Assembly (NCBI GenBank): GCA_947243795.1
Contig: OX365939.1
Coordinates: 847,001 to 911,000, forward strand
From: Saccharomyces uvarum
Lineage: Eukaryota; Ascomycota; Saccharomycetes; Saccharomycetales; Saccharomycetaceae
DNA: 64,000 nucleotides
Reading direction: 5' to 3'
The notes below the pieces were generated by a model that saw only the letters and a program-made list of their open reading frames with translations, ran no database searches and was not told the origin of the DNA. Position numbers and translations under genes: made by a program. Below are positions 1-11,422 of this stretch, in pieces (the first letter of the stretch is position 1; the number at the start of each line of letters is the position of its first letter).

Positions 1-338
<338 letters not shown>

Positions 339-579
339 ACAAAAAGCAAGAATCTTTGAATAAAAAGAAAGGAAGATTTTTAAATATAAGCAATTTCTTT
401 ATATTAAATATGTACGATAAATGAAATCATTATTATAGAAAATGATAGATAATTGATTTGAATTCTTTTTCTTTCGGTAGACACATGCGGTGAAAAGTAG
501 TAATACATTACAATTATAAAATAAATTTATACAACGGGTGAAATATAAACATATACGGAACACGCTCCCTCCATTCCTC

Positions 580-3237
580 CTACGGAATATATTGGCTTGC
601 AGTTTGCAAAGTGTCTAAATCGTAGTCCACTTTACTGGCCACGAATTGATCATTAAATAATTTGATCTTAATAATCTCTTGAGTCAAATCAGGATGTACT
701 CTTGGAATGAAGTCGTTCAAAAATGAGTATTCTTCCCTAATGGATGAAGAGGACTGACATTGCATCATCTTGAATAAAATTCTAATTATTGGCCCAGCGT
801 CGTTATCCAAGAATTGATCCCAAAATGCACTACATACAGGAACGTGTATGTCTAGTAACTCCTCGATGAAGTTCATTGGTTGCTCTAACTCACCTAATAT
901 AGAGTCTTCAGTTATAATTCTTTTTTTGAAACGACCATTATCTCTAACGAAACTACTTTGCTCACAATATGATCTATATGATATAGGTACAATGGAATTC
1001 ACCGTACTCAAGTATTCGTATAAATCTTCTTGGATGGTTTGCAAAAAGATTGCGTCTATTTCGTTCGAGATGGTGGAGTCTGATAACTGATGAGTATCAT
1101 TGAGAGAATTGAATGACAAGTTGTTGTTATTATCGTGTGATTGTTGTGCGGGTGAGGCTGAGCTTCGTCCACTATTAGACTCTATATTTATTCTTGATGC
1201 TGGTGTATTTGAACTTGAAACGTTGTTGTTGTCGCTATTGTGATTGTTCATGTGGTTGTTATTAGGGGGGTTATTATCGTTATTCACATTACCTATTGTT
1301 TGCAAATTCAAAAATCTTTTCAACAAAGTGAAAATTAGTGTGGAAAGTTTGTCTACTATCTCAGAAAGTGAAATTGTGTGGAAAGAATACTCCAGAACTT
1401 CTCTTTCAAATAAAATTGCGGGGCACAAAAACATCGCTAAAAGATTCATGTCATCTGAAAACAGAATTGTTTTGAACTCTTGAATCTTTGACAAAAATGC
1501 TTCAAATGGTGCAATCAACCTTTGAAATTGTAGAGTACTCAAAGTGGATAATAAGTGTTTTTCAATAGACATAATGGCAAACAAAACGTATGTGAAATTC
1601 AAGTTTTTAGAAGAGGCAAAGAACTCTAGTATTCTATCGATGGAATTCAAAGTGGTTAGTAAATAGTCTATTATTTGGAAATCGATTTCGTTGAATTTAT
1701 CAATTTGAATGGTAGATTGGTATTCTTCTATTATAGGACGTAAATTCAAGAAGTTCTGTAATGAAATGGTGGCGGTAGAATAACGAGACACGTTGAATCT
1801 ATGACATTTAAATTCAAATCCAAATTTCCCACATAGTGAGCGGAATTTGTCTAGTTGCCACGGATTTGACTGTAAATCATCTAGGAAAGAATTGATTTTC
1901 GAGAAAATTGTGTTTGAAATGTCTATATTCGATAAATCGATCAATGAGTCTAGAAGATTCAGCGGTTCCTTGGTAGATGAAGGTACCGGATATTTAATGT
2001 CAGTGGATTTAGAAGTACCAAATAATGGTAGCATTGCTGAATTTATAATGGAAATGATACAGTTATGGTAATAGTTCTTGGCATTCGTATACGAATTGGG
2101 GAAAAAGGGCTGGCTGTCCATGACGTTCAAAAGATCTATTAGTTGAGGCCTTGGCAAAGTCATGGAGATGACGGTGTTCTGCAAGCCAGGTAATTCTTGC
2201 GATATTTTGAACAATTGCGCCGGAATGGACAGTTTAGGATCGTTGTCGAATTCGTGTAAGTTCTGGATGATCAGGGGTAAAATCTTCACTTGGGAATGGA
2301 AATCGTCATAGTATTGAATACTCAAGATGGAGGTTATGTTGTTCCAAATGGAATGGCTTAAGGAAAAAAAATTGATTTTCTGCATCTCAAACAGTTGGTT
2401 TTTCAACCTATTCGTCAGTTGATTGGACCTTTCTGTTGGATCTAGCAACAAGTAGTTTTTGTCGATGATCAACGACAGATCTGAGTTGTTACGCAACGCC
2501 GTTCTTTGGATGATTCGGTCGAGATTGTACGCGATGGACCTGATTGTGTTCAGGATCAAATCGTGGTCGATGAAGCTTAGCGAGTTGGCGTTCTGATGGA
2601 TCAAGAGACGCACAGCAGAGTTGTCTACAAACGACAGGGGCAAGTTCTCCGACGCAATAATGATAGCGAGCGACTGCACGAGAGGCAAAGCCATTTCTCT
2701 CTCTCTCGTCCGTTTCAAAAGGTCCTCGTCTATTTCCAGAAGGTTTGCAATGCTGCTCGTCGCAGTGTTACTGACGCCGCCCTGGCGGTTCTTCAAAGGC
2801 GGCCTTGTCATGGAGGTGGCGCCTGCGTCCGCATTGGACCACCCACCGTAGTAATTGGCATTCGGGTCTATCCTGTGTACGCTCCGCAGATGTGCCTGGC
2901 AGGCCACGGCCATGCTCGTGCTGCTGGCCTGCCGTCTAATCACCACGTCGCAGTGCTTGCACTTCACGGCCTCCAGCATCTTGTTCGCCCCAAGGAAGTG
3001 GCCCAAGTAGTGCGACTTTTCCCTGGTTAGCATGTACGCGGGCACCCATTCAACGCCGCCGTCCTCCACCAATGGCTCCTCCTCCTCCTCCTCCTCCTCC
3101 TCCTCCTCATCTCCATCTGTATCCGTATCTGCATTCGTGGCCGTGGTAGCCGCCGTCGCCGTCGACACCGTTGAGCTCATGGGGGGCAACACCAGCCCCC
3201 TGTCGGCACCCTGCACTTGCGATTCCATTGTTCTCAT
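580..3237 (-). CDS. VID22: BED-type zinc-finger nuclear protein Vid22
   Basis: The protein has 885 residues. A BED-like finger is visible as C93-X2-C96, H116, H121. An uninterrupted run of eleven Glu lies at residues 44-54, and an Asn-rich low-complexity stretch at about 660-720. The rest is helical with hAT-transposase-like character, as in the yeast protein. Known role in S. cerevisiae: a nuclear DNA-associated factor that works with Tbf1 (and Env11) at promoters and G-rich sites; it was first found in glucose-induced degradation of fructose-1,6-bisphosphatase. The ATG at 3237 gives MRTMESQVQG, which matches the known N-terminus. It is divergent from STP3. Length differences from the relative lie mainly in the Glu and Asn runs. 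Confidence 0.96.
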   Translation of the reverse strand: MRTMESQVQGADRGLVLPPMSSTVSTATAATTATNADTDTDGDEEEEEEEEEEEPLVEDGGVEWVPAYMLTREKSHYLGHFLGANKMLEAVKCKHCDVVIRRQASSTSMAVACQAHLRSVHRIDPNANYYGGWSNADAGATSMTRPPLKNRQGGVSNTATSSIANLLEIDEDLLKRTREREMALPLVQSLAIIIASENLPLSFVDNSAVRLLIHQNANSLSFIDHDLILNTIRSIAYNLDRIIQRTALRNNSDLSLIIDKNYLLLDPTERSNQLTNRLKNQLFEMQKINFFSLSHSIWNNITSILSIQYYDDFHSQVKILPLIIQNLHEFDNDPKLSIPAQLFKISQELPGLQNTVISMTLPRPQLIDLLNVMDSQPFFPNSYTNAKNYYHNCIISIINSAMLPLFGTSKSTDIKYPVPSSTKEPLNLLDSLIDLSNIDISNTIFSKINSFLDDLQSNPWQLDKFRSLCGKFGFEFKCHRFNVSRYSTATISLQNFLNLRPIIEEYQSTIQIDKFNEIDFQIIDYLLTTLNSIDRILEFFASSKNLNFTYVLFAIMSIEKHLLSTLSTLQFQRLIAPFEAFLSKIQEFKTILFSDDMNLLAMFLCPAILFEREVLEYSFHTISLSEIVDKLSTLIFTLLKRFLNLQTIGNVNNDNNPPNNNHMNNHNSDNNNVSSSNTPASRINIESNSGRSSASPAQQSHDNNNNLSFNSLNDTHQLSDSTISNEIDAIFLQTIQEDLYEYLSTVNSIVPISYRSYCEQSSFVRDNGRFKKRIITEDSILGELEQPMNFIEELLDIHVPVCSAFWDQFLDNDAGPIIRILFKMMQCQSSSSIREEYSFLNDFIPRVHPDLTQEIIKIKLFNDQFVASKVDYDLDTLQTASQYIP
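3076..3108 (-). repeat. Triplet repeat encoding poly-Glu in VID22
   Basis: Eleven consecutive CTC triplets on the + strand (GAG on the coding strand) encode Glu44-Glu54 of Vid22. It is a pure codon microsatellite, so replication slippage is likely to vary its length between strains. Confidence 0.9.
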
Positions 3238-3560
3238 CCGTGCTCTGGTGCTCTTCTATACTGCAGCAACCGCCTGCCACCACTTCCCCTCACCTCTTGA
3301 TGGCTCGTGTTATGAGTTGTTTATTGATTGTTGATCCTAGTAGCGCTGCGCGGCCGTGCGAAATGACCTGGCGCCCAATAATTGCGCCATTTTTCGCCGT
3401 TGCGGTGTTTTTTGTAGCCGTTGGACGCATGGCAGTACCATCTGGAACAAAGCAACGGTATAAAGAAGACTGGCTGGTTGGCCAGCGGTGCGTGCTGGAG
3501 CAGGGTATTGGTTTCGAGGTATCAGGGTGTGTGTTTTTTGTGTGGCATGTGCAGCGAGCG
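3238..3560. promoter_or_regulatory. Divergent VID22/STP3 promoter
   Basis: This 323 bp divergent spacer has a TATAAAG box at 3459-3465, about 100 bp upstream of the STP3 ATG. A dyad, TGGCGC (3369-3374) and GCGCCA (3384-3389), is a perfect 6 bp inverted repeat around a 9 bp spacer and could bind a dimeric factor. The TATA position supports transcription starting after about 3490, so the first ATG in the message would be the one at 3561. Confidence 0.55.
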
Positions 3561-4613
3561 ATGAGTAATGCAAACAATAGCGCTATGAACCACGTCACGT
3601 TGCCCCCCATTTCGTCATTCGACAACCTTATCAAGGCAGCTGAGAGGCAGTACAGTGGTGAGGCCTCGTCCGCCTCGGCCCACCCGGCCCTGCCCAACAT
3701 GAACATCAGCAACGGTAGCGGCAGTGCGGGCGCATCGTCGTCGATGCTGAGCTACCAGCTGCTTCCGCACTCCAACGACGTTTCCCGGTCGAACTCCAGC
3801 TCGAGCTTTCTGCCCTCCGCGCAGCAGCAGCAACAGCAGCAGCCTGCGGACGGATCGACTTCTGCATCTGAGACCTCTTCCTCTGCGTCTCCCTCACGCT
3901 CCATATCACCGCCTTTGAAGATGGCTGCTCCTTCGTCTGCCGGTGGTGGTGGCAGTGGCAGTACCCCCCACAGCATCAAAATCAACAAACCAAGAAAGAA
4001 GAAGCAATGTCCGATTTGCCGCAACTTCTATGCTAACCTGACCACGCACAAGGCTACGCATTTGACGCCGGAGGATAGGCCCCATAAGTGCCCCATCTGC
4101 CACCGCGGGTTTGCTAGAAACAACGATTTATTGCGGCATAAGAAGAGGCATTGGAAGGATGAAATACTGTCTCAGTCGGGAGCGCTATCGAGCCCTGCCA
4201 ATGATGTCACGGGCGGGTCTGTTTCGCCCACCGACGATGATACCCATGAAAAGATGACGCCGATGAATTCCGTAACGGATTACGCACAGTTGAAGTCGCT
4301 GCACCAGATAAAGGGGACGTTCAAGTGCCCATTCAACTCCACTTTGATACAACTGGATATGGATATGTATCCGTACAAATTCAAGCCTTTGAATTTCGAG
4401 ACCTCCAATTGCCACCAAACCGGCGTGTTTTCACGTTGTGACACATTCAAAAACCATTTAAAAGCTTTGCATTTCGAGTACCCACCGGGCACAAAGAAAA
4501 AGGATAGAAACATCGTTCCTGGCAGATGTAAGCATTGTGGGCTGAAATTTGAGAATGTGGACGTTTGGCTCAACGAACATGTGGGGAAACAGTGTGGATA
4601 TAAATACCATTGA
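3561..4613 (+). CDS. STP3: C2H2 zinc-finger protein Stp3
   Basis: The protein has 350 residues. Two clear C2H2 fingers are seen: C150/C153 with H164/H168, and C178/C181 with H194/H198. A third Cys-rich finger near the C-terminus has C323, C326, H340 and C345. A basic stretch (KPRKKK) sits just before finger 1, and a Gln run and Ser-rich region precede it. It belongs to the Stp1-Stp4 family of yeast transcription factors; Stp1/Stp2 act in amino-acid sensing, while Stp3 itself is poorly characterised. The frame is open for 130 codons upstream of 3561. I chose MSNANNS because it matches the related protein and is the first ATG after the TATA box. It is convergent with PSY3, 97 bp apart. Confidence 0.93.
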   Translation: MSNANNSAMNHVTLPPISSFDNLIKAAERQYSGEASSASAHPALPNMNISNGSGSAGASSSMLSYQLLPHSNDVSRSNSSSSFLPSAQQQQQQQPADGSTSASETSSSASPSRSISPPLKMAAPSSAGGGGSGSTPHSIKINKPRKKKQCPICRNFYANLTTHKATHLTPEDRPHKCPICHRGFARNNDLLRHKKRHWKDEILSQSGALSSPANDVTGGSVSPTDDDTHEKMTPMNSVTDYAQLKSLHQIKGTFKCPFNSTLIQLDMDMYPYKFKPLNFETSNCHQTGVFSRCDTFKNHLKALHFEYPPGTKKKDRNIVPGRCKHCGLKFENVDVWLNEHVGKQCGYKYH

Positions 4614-4710
4614 CTGCAGCACTCGAACGATTTTCCTTGCTTTTTTTTATTAGCACTATTAGTATTTAGTTCTATGTATATGTGTGTTTTAATGGATTTT
4701 TTTTCTCTTT

Positions 4711-5439
4711 TCATGTCTTAACTGCAGGTATTCGTGTGTACCGGGCCTTGCCGTTGACAAGTTCTTTATAAACTATCAGATCCATGCCCTTCATGTATGC
4801 ATCAGGCAGTTTTGTGGGGTATTGCGCGGCGCCGCATTTCCTCTTGATTGACCATTTATCAACAAGAGTATTCTCGATGCCGTTATAGAATTCCATGGGG
4901 AAACTTTTGGTGATGATCCAACATCCCAGGAAATCCCTCAGTTTGCGCAGAATCTTGAACAGTTTTTCGAATTTCGACAGATTTATTACATCGTAGTTAT
5001 TGTCATTTTCGAAATTTAAGAATGATAAATTATCGATCATTATCCCCCGTAGTTGAAAGTTGAAGTCATCCACTTGGCACCTTCGCAATGCGTCCATGGG
5101 CGAGTCATACAACAGCTCCAGAAACGTGATCAACCCGGTGATGTTTATGCAAGATACTGAGTTCATATAGATCATGCCATTTTGCCTCTGCTTTTGTTGG
5201 GACCACAGTGATACAATATCTATGATCAGGATCTTACCGTCGTCCGCAGTATCGCCGACCAACTTCTGCAGTATGTTCGAAGGCTTGAAGTCATTTTCAA
5301 TGACGTGCAAGAACCCTAGTTGGGTTTCTTGCTCCTTAGTGATCAGGTTTTTCAGTTCATTAGGTAAATTTATATAGGTTTTGGATGATGCAATGAAGTT
5401 CGACAGGGGGTAAACTCTGATATTCTTTAGCACTTCCAT
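4711..5439 (-). CDS. PSY3: Shu complex subunit Psy3
   Basis: The protein has 242 residues, the length I remember for yeast Psy3. Psy3 forms the Shu complex with Csm2, Shu1 and Shu2. It has a RecA-like fold resembling a Rad51 paralogue, and the complex promotes Rad51 filament assembly and error-free bypass of DNA damage. I see no canonical Walker A motif, as expected for this degenerate RecA-fold protein. The identification rests on whole-protein similarity (for example SPMDALRRCQVD and FLGCWIITKSFP). It lies in tandem downstream of FBP1, with a 152 bp gap. Confidence 0.95.
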   Translation of the reverse strand: MEVLKNIRVYPLSNFIASSKTYINLPNELKNLITKEQETQLGFLHVIENDFKPSNILQKLVGDTADDGKILIIDIVSLWSQQKQRQNGMIYMNSVSCINITGLITFLELLYDSPMDALRRCQVDDFNFQLRGIMIDNLSFLNFENDNNYDVINLSKFEKLFKILRKLRDFLGCWIITKSFPMEFYNGIENTLVDKWSIKRKCGAAQYPTKLPDAYMKGMDLIVYKELVNGKARYTRIPAVKT

Positions 5440-5591
5440 TCCATCCTATCCGCTATACCTGTGTGAAACCCTTTATTATGGGAAAGAGTGATGTTTACTA
5501 TATACGTACAGAGAGTAAATATGTCAAGATTTTCTGTTTTTTTTTCGCGTACTAAACGCAGAACAAAGGGAGAAAGGCGCTCACCACCACA

Positions 5592-6638
5592 CTAATGTGG
5601 CTTGCCAATGTGGTCCAGAAATTTATCGATTTCGCCAGAGGAGCCCAACCAGATGGAGGATTTGTCATGTATATGGTTTGGCACCAAGTCCAGGATTCTT
5701 TCACCGCGGTCATTGACGGCTTTTCCCCCGGCTTGCTCCATCAGGAAAGCCATGGGGAAGGCCTCATAAAGTAATCTTAATTTCCCATTAGGACTCTTCT
5801 TGTCACACGGATATGCAAAAAGACCACCGTAGAGGAAAGTCCTGTGCACGTCAGCCACCATGGAACCGACATACCTGGCCGAAAATGGCTGATTATTGTT
5901 GTCCGATTGAGGCTGCTTCAACTTCTCGATAAATGACTTGATAACGTCGTTCCAGAAAAAGGAGTTACCTTCGTTGACAGAGTAAATGGCTTTTTGAGGG
6001 GGGATTCTTAGATTGGGATGGGTCAATATAAACTCACCCAGGTTTGTGTCCAGCGTAAACCCGTTGACTCCTGCGCCCATGGTCAAAACCAGATGTGTGG
6101 AGGAACCGTACATGGCATAGCAGGCGGCGACCATTTCCTTACCACATCTCAATACGTCGTTTATGGTGCCTGAGGAGTCCGGTAGCAGCCTGAATATAGA
6201 CGCAATTGTCCCCACAGAGACACCTGCGTCCAAGTTGGAGGAACCATCGATGGGATCGCAGCATACCGCGTACGAGCCGGTGTTTGTGGGGAAGACGATC
6301 AAGTCCTCCTGCTCCTCAGAGACAAGAACCTTGATGATCCCGCTAGCCCGCATGGCGTTGATGAAGATCTCATCACCCAGAACGTCCAGCTTCTTTTGCT
6401 GATCACCAGTAGCGTTTGAAGCACCTGCTAGCCCGATCAAATTAACCAGTTCAGCACGTCTGATGGTGTGGGACACGAATTTGAACGCAAATTGCAACGC
6501 ACTCAGCACCAGAGTGAAGTCACCCGTAGCATTCTTGAACTGCTTTTGGTACTCAATGATAAACCTGGGAAGAGTGATGATATCCGTATCGAACCCTTCA
6601 GTGGAGTCTCTTCTTGGTCCATTGATTAGAGTTGGCAT
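5592..6638 (-). CDS. FBP1: Fructose-1,6-bisphosphatase
   Basis: The protein has 348 residues. It hydrolyses fructose-1,6-bisphosphate to fructose-6-phosphate, the committed step of gluconeogenesis, in the cytosol. The metal/phosphate motif DPIDGSSNLD is at 128-137, with acidic ligands in SEEQED (107-112). The KLRLLYEAFPMAFLMEQAGG signature lies near the C-terminus. Residues RRDS at 9-12 form the known PKA site that triggers inactivation. The N-terminus is Met-Pro, the Pro-degron read by the GID ubiquitin ligase when glucose returns. The frame stays open 76 codons upstream but without any ATG, so 6638 is the start. VID22, named for FBP1 degradation, lies 2.4 kb away. Confidence 0.98.
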   Translation of the reverse strand: MPTLINGPRRDSTEGFDTDIITLPRFIIEYQKQFKNATGDFTLVLSALQFAFKFVSHTIRRAELVNLIGLAGASNATGDQQKKLDVLGDEIFINAMRASGIIKVLVSEEQEDLIVFPTNTGSYAVCCDPIDGSSNLDAGVSVGTIASIFRLLPDSSGTINDVLRCGKEMVAACYAMYGSSTHLVLTMGAGVNGFTLDTNLGEFILTHPNLRIPPQKAIYSVNEGNSFFWNDVIKSFIEKLKQPQSDNNNQPFSARYVGSMVADVHRTFLYGGLFAYPCDKKSPNGKLRLLYEAFPMAFLMEQAGGKAVNDRGERILDLVPNHIHDKSSIWLGSSGEIDKFLDHIGKPH

Positions 6639-7197
6639 ATTGTCGGTGGTGGAGGTGCTTTTTCTTATATATATGTGTAAAAATATATATATATATTTAT
6701 AGTTAAGAAAGTTATATATCGTATACAATCTGCACAAGACACATTTGCAGTTGTACGGTTTATGTCTCCGTATATATATGCCTATACACACGACGGTTCC
6801 TAAGTATGTAGTGTGGGGAAGATGCCACAAATAGACAAGCAGACAAACAAGCAAACAAACAAACAAGTAGTGGGCATTGGCCAGTTTCGCAATCTTCGCC
6901 TTAATTCCCTCTCTATCTCTTTTTTTTTTTTAAACTTTTCTTGTAAGTAGAGAAGCCAAGCCGCTGCTAAATGAGTCGTGTCTCCGCTCCCTTAATAATG
7001 ATACTTTGGCCTTCTAACACATTAGCGCCGGGGGCCGTTTGCAACTCCGGGCGTCCGCACCGCCCGGGAAAGGGCCCCCGGCAGCTTCCATCCGTCCGAG
7101 GTAAGGAAAGATTTGACGTGGCTCCGGGTCGGCTTACCCGCGCGTGCAGTTGTTTACGGCTTATGGTTCTCCCGATGAAGAATTTTTGAAGAACTCA
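6639..7197. promoter_or_regulatory. FBP1 promoter with CSRE, Reb1-like and CRE-like sites
   Basis: The sequence CCATCCGTCCG at 7088-7098 matches the carbon source-responsive element consensus CCRTYSRNCCG bound by Cat8/Sip4. It lies 450 bp upstream of the FBP1 ATG, close to where the yeast FBP1 UAS2 is known. Around it (about 7025-7140) is an unusually GC-rich block. The block also holds TGACGTGG (7114-7121, CRE-like) and TTACCCG (7134-7140, Reb1-like). An AT dinucleotide tract is at about 6680-6700. The tRNA-Lys gene begins directly beyond. Confidence 0.65.
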
Positions 7198-7292
7198 TCC
7201 TTGTTAGCTCAGTTGGTAGAGCGTTCGGCTTTTAAGCATTTTGCTTAGGCAAGGATACCGAAATGTCAGGGGTTCGAGCCCCCTATGAGGAG
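7198..7292 (+). tRNA. tK(UUU): tRNA-Lys(UUU) with intron
   Basis: The gene is 95 bp. The acceptor stem TCCTTGT pairs with ATGAGGA (with G-T wobbles), and the discriminator is G at 7292. The anticodon stem is 7224-7228 with 7258-7262, and the anticodon TTT is at 7231-7233. A 22 bp intron (7235-7256) starts one base after position 37 of the tRNA, the canonical site; removing it leaves 73 nt. The A box TAGCTCAGTTGG is at 7205-7216 and the B box GGTTCGAGCCC at 7271-7281. In yeast this tRNA carries the Elongator-dependent mcm5s2U34 modification, and Elongator subunit IKI3 is encoded further along this window. Confidence 0.97.
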
Positions 7293-7303
7293 TTCTTTCT
7301 TTC

Positions 7304-7309
7304 TTTTTT
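7304..7309 (+). terminator. Pol III terminator of tRNA-Lys
   Basis: A run of six T residues 12 bp after the tRNA 3' end is the expected RNA polymerase III stop signal. Confidence 0.8.
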
Positions 7310-7545
7310 ACTCTTGAATAATTTTTTTTTTTCGCGTCCGCAGCCAGTGTACGCGGCTCAATGAAATGACGACAGCTTAGAAGTATCAACAATTTTTATA
7401 AGTTACACACGCATATATACATATATAAAATTAAACTTATACGTAAGAGATACGCGTTGATATAACTAGAGTAATAAAAAGGTAGAGGGGTGGAATGGCT
7501 GAATGCGATTGGATATTATTTTTATGTTATATATATTTTCTACCA

Positions 7546-8988
7546 TCACATCAAATCAGAAAACCCTGGAACCAGGTTCTTGGTGAACCCACCTTCCTTG
7601 GCAGCCGCTTCGTAGTAGCCGTAGATGGTGGTGGTAGCCATCAGGATGGACGCACCGGAGCCCAGAGTGCCCAACAGGTCGGAGCCGACAGACAGGGCAC
7701 CAATGGTGGCACCGCCGAAGGCGGCGGCGGTGGGGATGATTTTCTTCAATTCCCTGTAGATGGAGGTTTCTCTCTTGCCGTTGATGACCATGCCTTGGTC
7801 TTTGAACTGCTTGGCGATGTCGCGTGGGGAGGTACCGGAGATCTCGATCCAGGTCTTGGAGAAGACCGCACACGAACCCAGAACAAAAGTGATGTAGACA
7901 ACGGTCTTGATTGGGTCCAAAAGGGCGTCAGATAACGACATCAATGGCTGGATGTAGTAGGCCAGCCCGCTCAAGGCCATTTGAGGGCCCTGGGTGCCCG
8001 GCCTGATCCCCCAAACACCGATCAAACGAATGAACGCGTTGGTGGGGTACTTTTGGAAAAGGATTTGCGAGATCAAGAAGATGTTGGAGGTCAAGGCGCT
8101 TTGCAACATGATGGGGGTGTTGGAAGTGTAGAACAGCTTGATTGGGTAGGTACCGATTTGGCCTCTGACCTTGGTGGATCTGATGGGCAGTTCGTAACGG
8201 AAGCCCTGCAAATACAGCACAAACAGGAAGATGGCCACGGTCATCAAGACCTGGAACATGTTGGGCAAGTTGGAACGGTAAAAGGCCTCCACAAGGGCCC
8301 TCTTCTTGTCCTTCCTGACAACCAAAAGATGGAAAAAGGCGATCACGGCACCTTCAAACTCTTTACCACGACCGGAGTTGACCGTGGTGGGGGCAAAGGC
8401 TCTCCAGAAGATTTGTTCGGCAATGTTGGTGGCGGTGAACAGAGAGATACCGGAACCTAGACCGTAGCCCTTGGACAGCAACTCGTCCAACAGCATGACA
8501 ATCAGCGACGCAAACATCAATTGGAAGATCAACAACAAACAGATGGGCAGTCCGAGGTCGGAGGGGGCACCGTAGTTGCCCGTCATGACGACCACGAGGG
8601 CCTGACCCAAAATCAGAATGATTGCGCAGACCTTCTGCGCAATCTGGAACAACTCTCTGTCCTGCTTGTTCTCGAGCCTGATCTGCAACAGCTGGGTGCC
8701 CTGCAGGAACTGGAAGATCATCGACGAGGTGATGATGGGGGAAACACCCAGTTCCAGCAGCGTACCACGGTTGGAGGCCAGCATGGCACGCAGCCAGTAC
8801 AGAGGATCCGAGGTTTCACTGGACACGATCCCGTACAGCGGGATCTGGCCCAGGATTAAAAAGATCAGCAGCGAAACGCCTGTCCAGATCAGTTTCTGGT
8901 TGTAAGGGACCTTTCTTTCCGGAGCAATCACTTCCGGCAGGAAGGACTCGAAGGGCTTGAACAAGTCTAGAACACGGTTGGAGGACAT
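7546..8988 (-). CDS. SEC61: Sec61 translocon channel subunit
   Basis: The protein has 480 residues and is a multi-spanning SecY/Sec61-alpha protein. It forms the protein-conducting channel of the ER with Sbh1 and Sss1, for both co- and post-translational translocation. Strongly hydrophobic segments run throughout (for example [20 protein letters not shown] near residues 36-55), giving the expected ten spans. The plug region and the cytosolic loop [10 protein letters not shown] are recognisable, and the protein is almost identical to the S. cerevisiae one. The ATG at 8988 gives [10 protein letters not shown]; the upstream in-frame codons include no matching start. The gene is GC-rich with biased codon use, fitting high expression. 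Confidence 0.98.
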   Translation of the reverse strand: MSSNRVLDLFKPFESFLPEVIAPERKVPYNQKLIWTGVSLLIFLILGQIPLYGIVSSETSDPLYWLRAMLASNRGTLLELGVSPIITSSMIFQFLQGTQLLQIRLENKQDRELFQIAQKVCAIILILGQALVVVMTGNYGAPSDLGLPICLLLIFQLMFASLIVMLLDELLSKGYGLGSGISLFTATNIAEQIFWRAFAPTTVNSGRGKEFEGAVIAFFHLLVVRKDKKRALVEAFYRSNLPNMFQVLMTVAIFLFVLYLQGFRYELPIRSTKVRGQIGTYPIKLFYTSNTPIMLQSALTSNIFLISQILFQKYPTNAFIRLIGVWGIRPGTQGPQMALSGLAYYIQPLMSLSDALLDPIKTVVYITFVLGSCAVFSKTWIEISGTSPRDIAKQFKDQGMVINGKRETSIYRELKKIIPTAAAFGGATIGALSVGSDLLGTLGSGASILMATTTIYGYYEAAAKEGGFTKNLVPGFSDLM

Positions 8989-11206
<2,218 letters not shown>

Positions 11207-11422
11207 AAAAAAAAAATCGCCTCTCTCCCATTTTATATAGACTTTTATAAACACATTTACTATTTGTATATCTCTTTCTCTATCCTCTTTTTCTCTGCCT
11301 ATTTTATCTGTATTATTAATTATACGCGAAAAACTATAGAATTATCAATAAAGGAAAACAAATAACCCTGTGAATGGTAAATAACACGGCTTTAGGACCC
11401 CTGCGCGCAGCAATTTTCATGG

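Noticed and set aside
2596-3030. 144-codon + strand frame over the 5' end of VID22
   Set aside because: Antisense shadow of a well-supported gene in a GC-rich stretch.
6900-7197. Possible LTR remnant upstream of tRNA-Lys, a common site in yeast
   Set aside because: No TGTTGG...CAACA-type ends or recognisable delta, sigma or tau sequence seen; the block looks like FBP1 promoter.
7495-8859. Three long + strand frames antisense to SEC61 (146, 159 and 112 codons)
   Set aside because: They exist because SEC61 has GC-rich, strongly biased codons that avoid stops on the opposite strand; no recognisable product.
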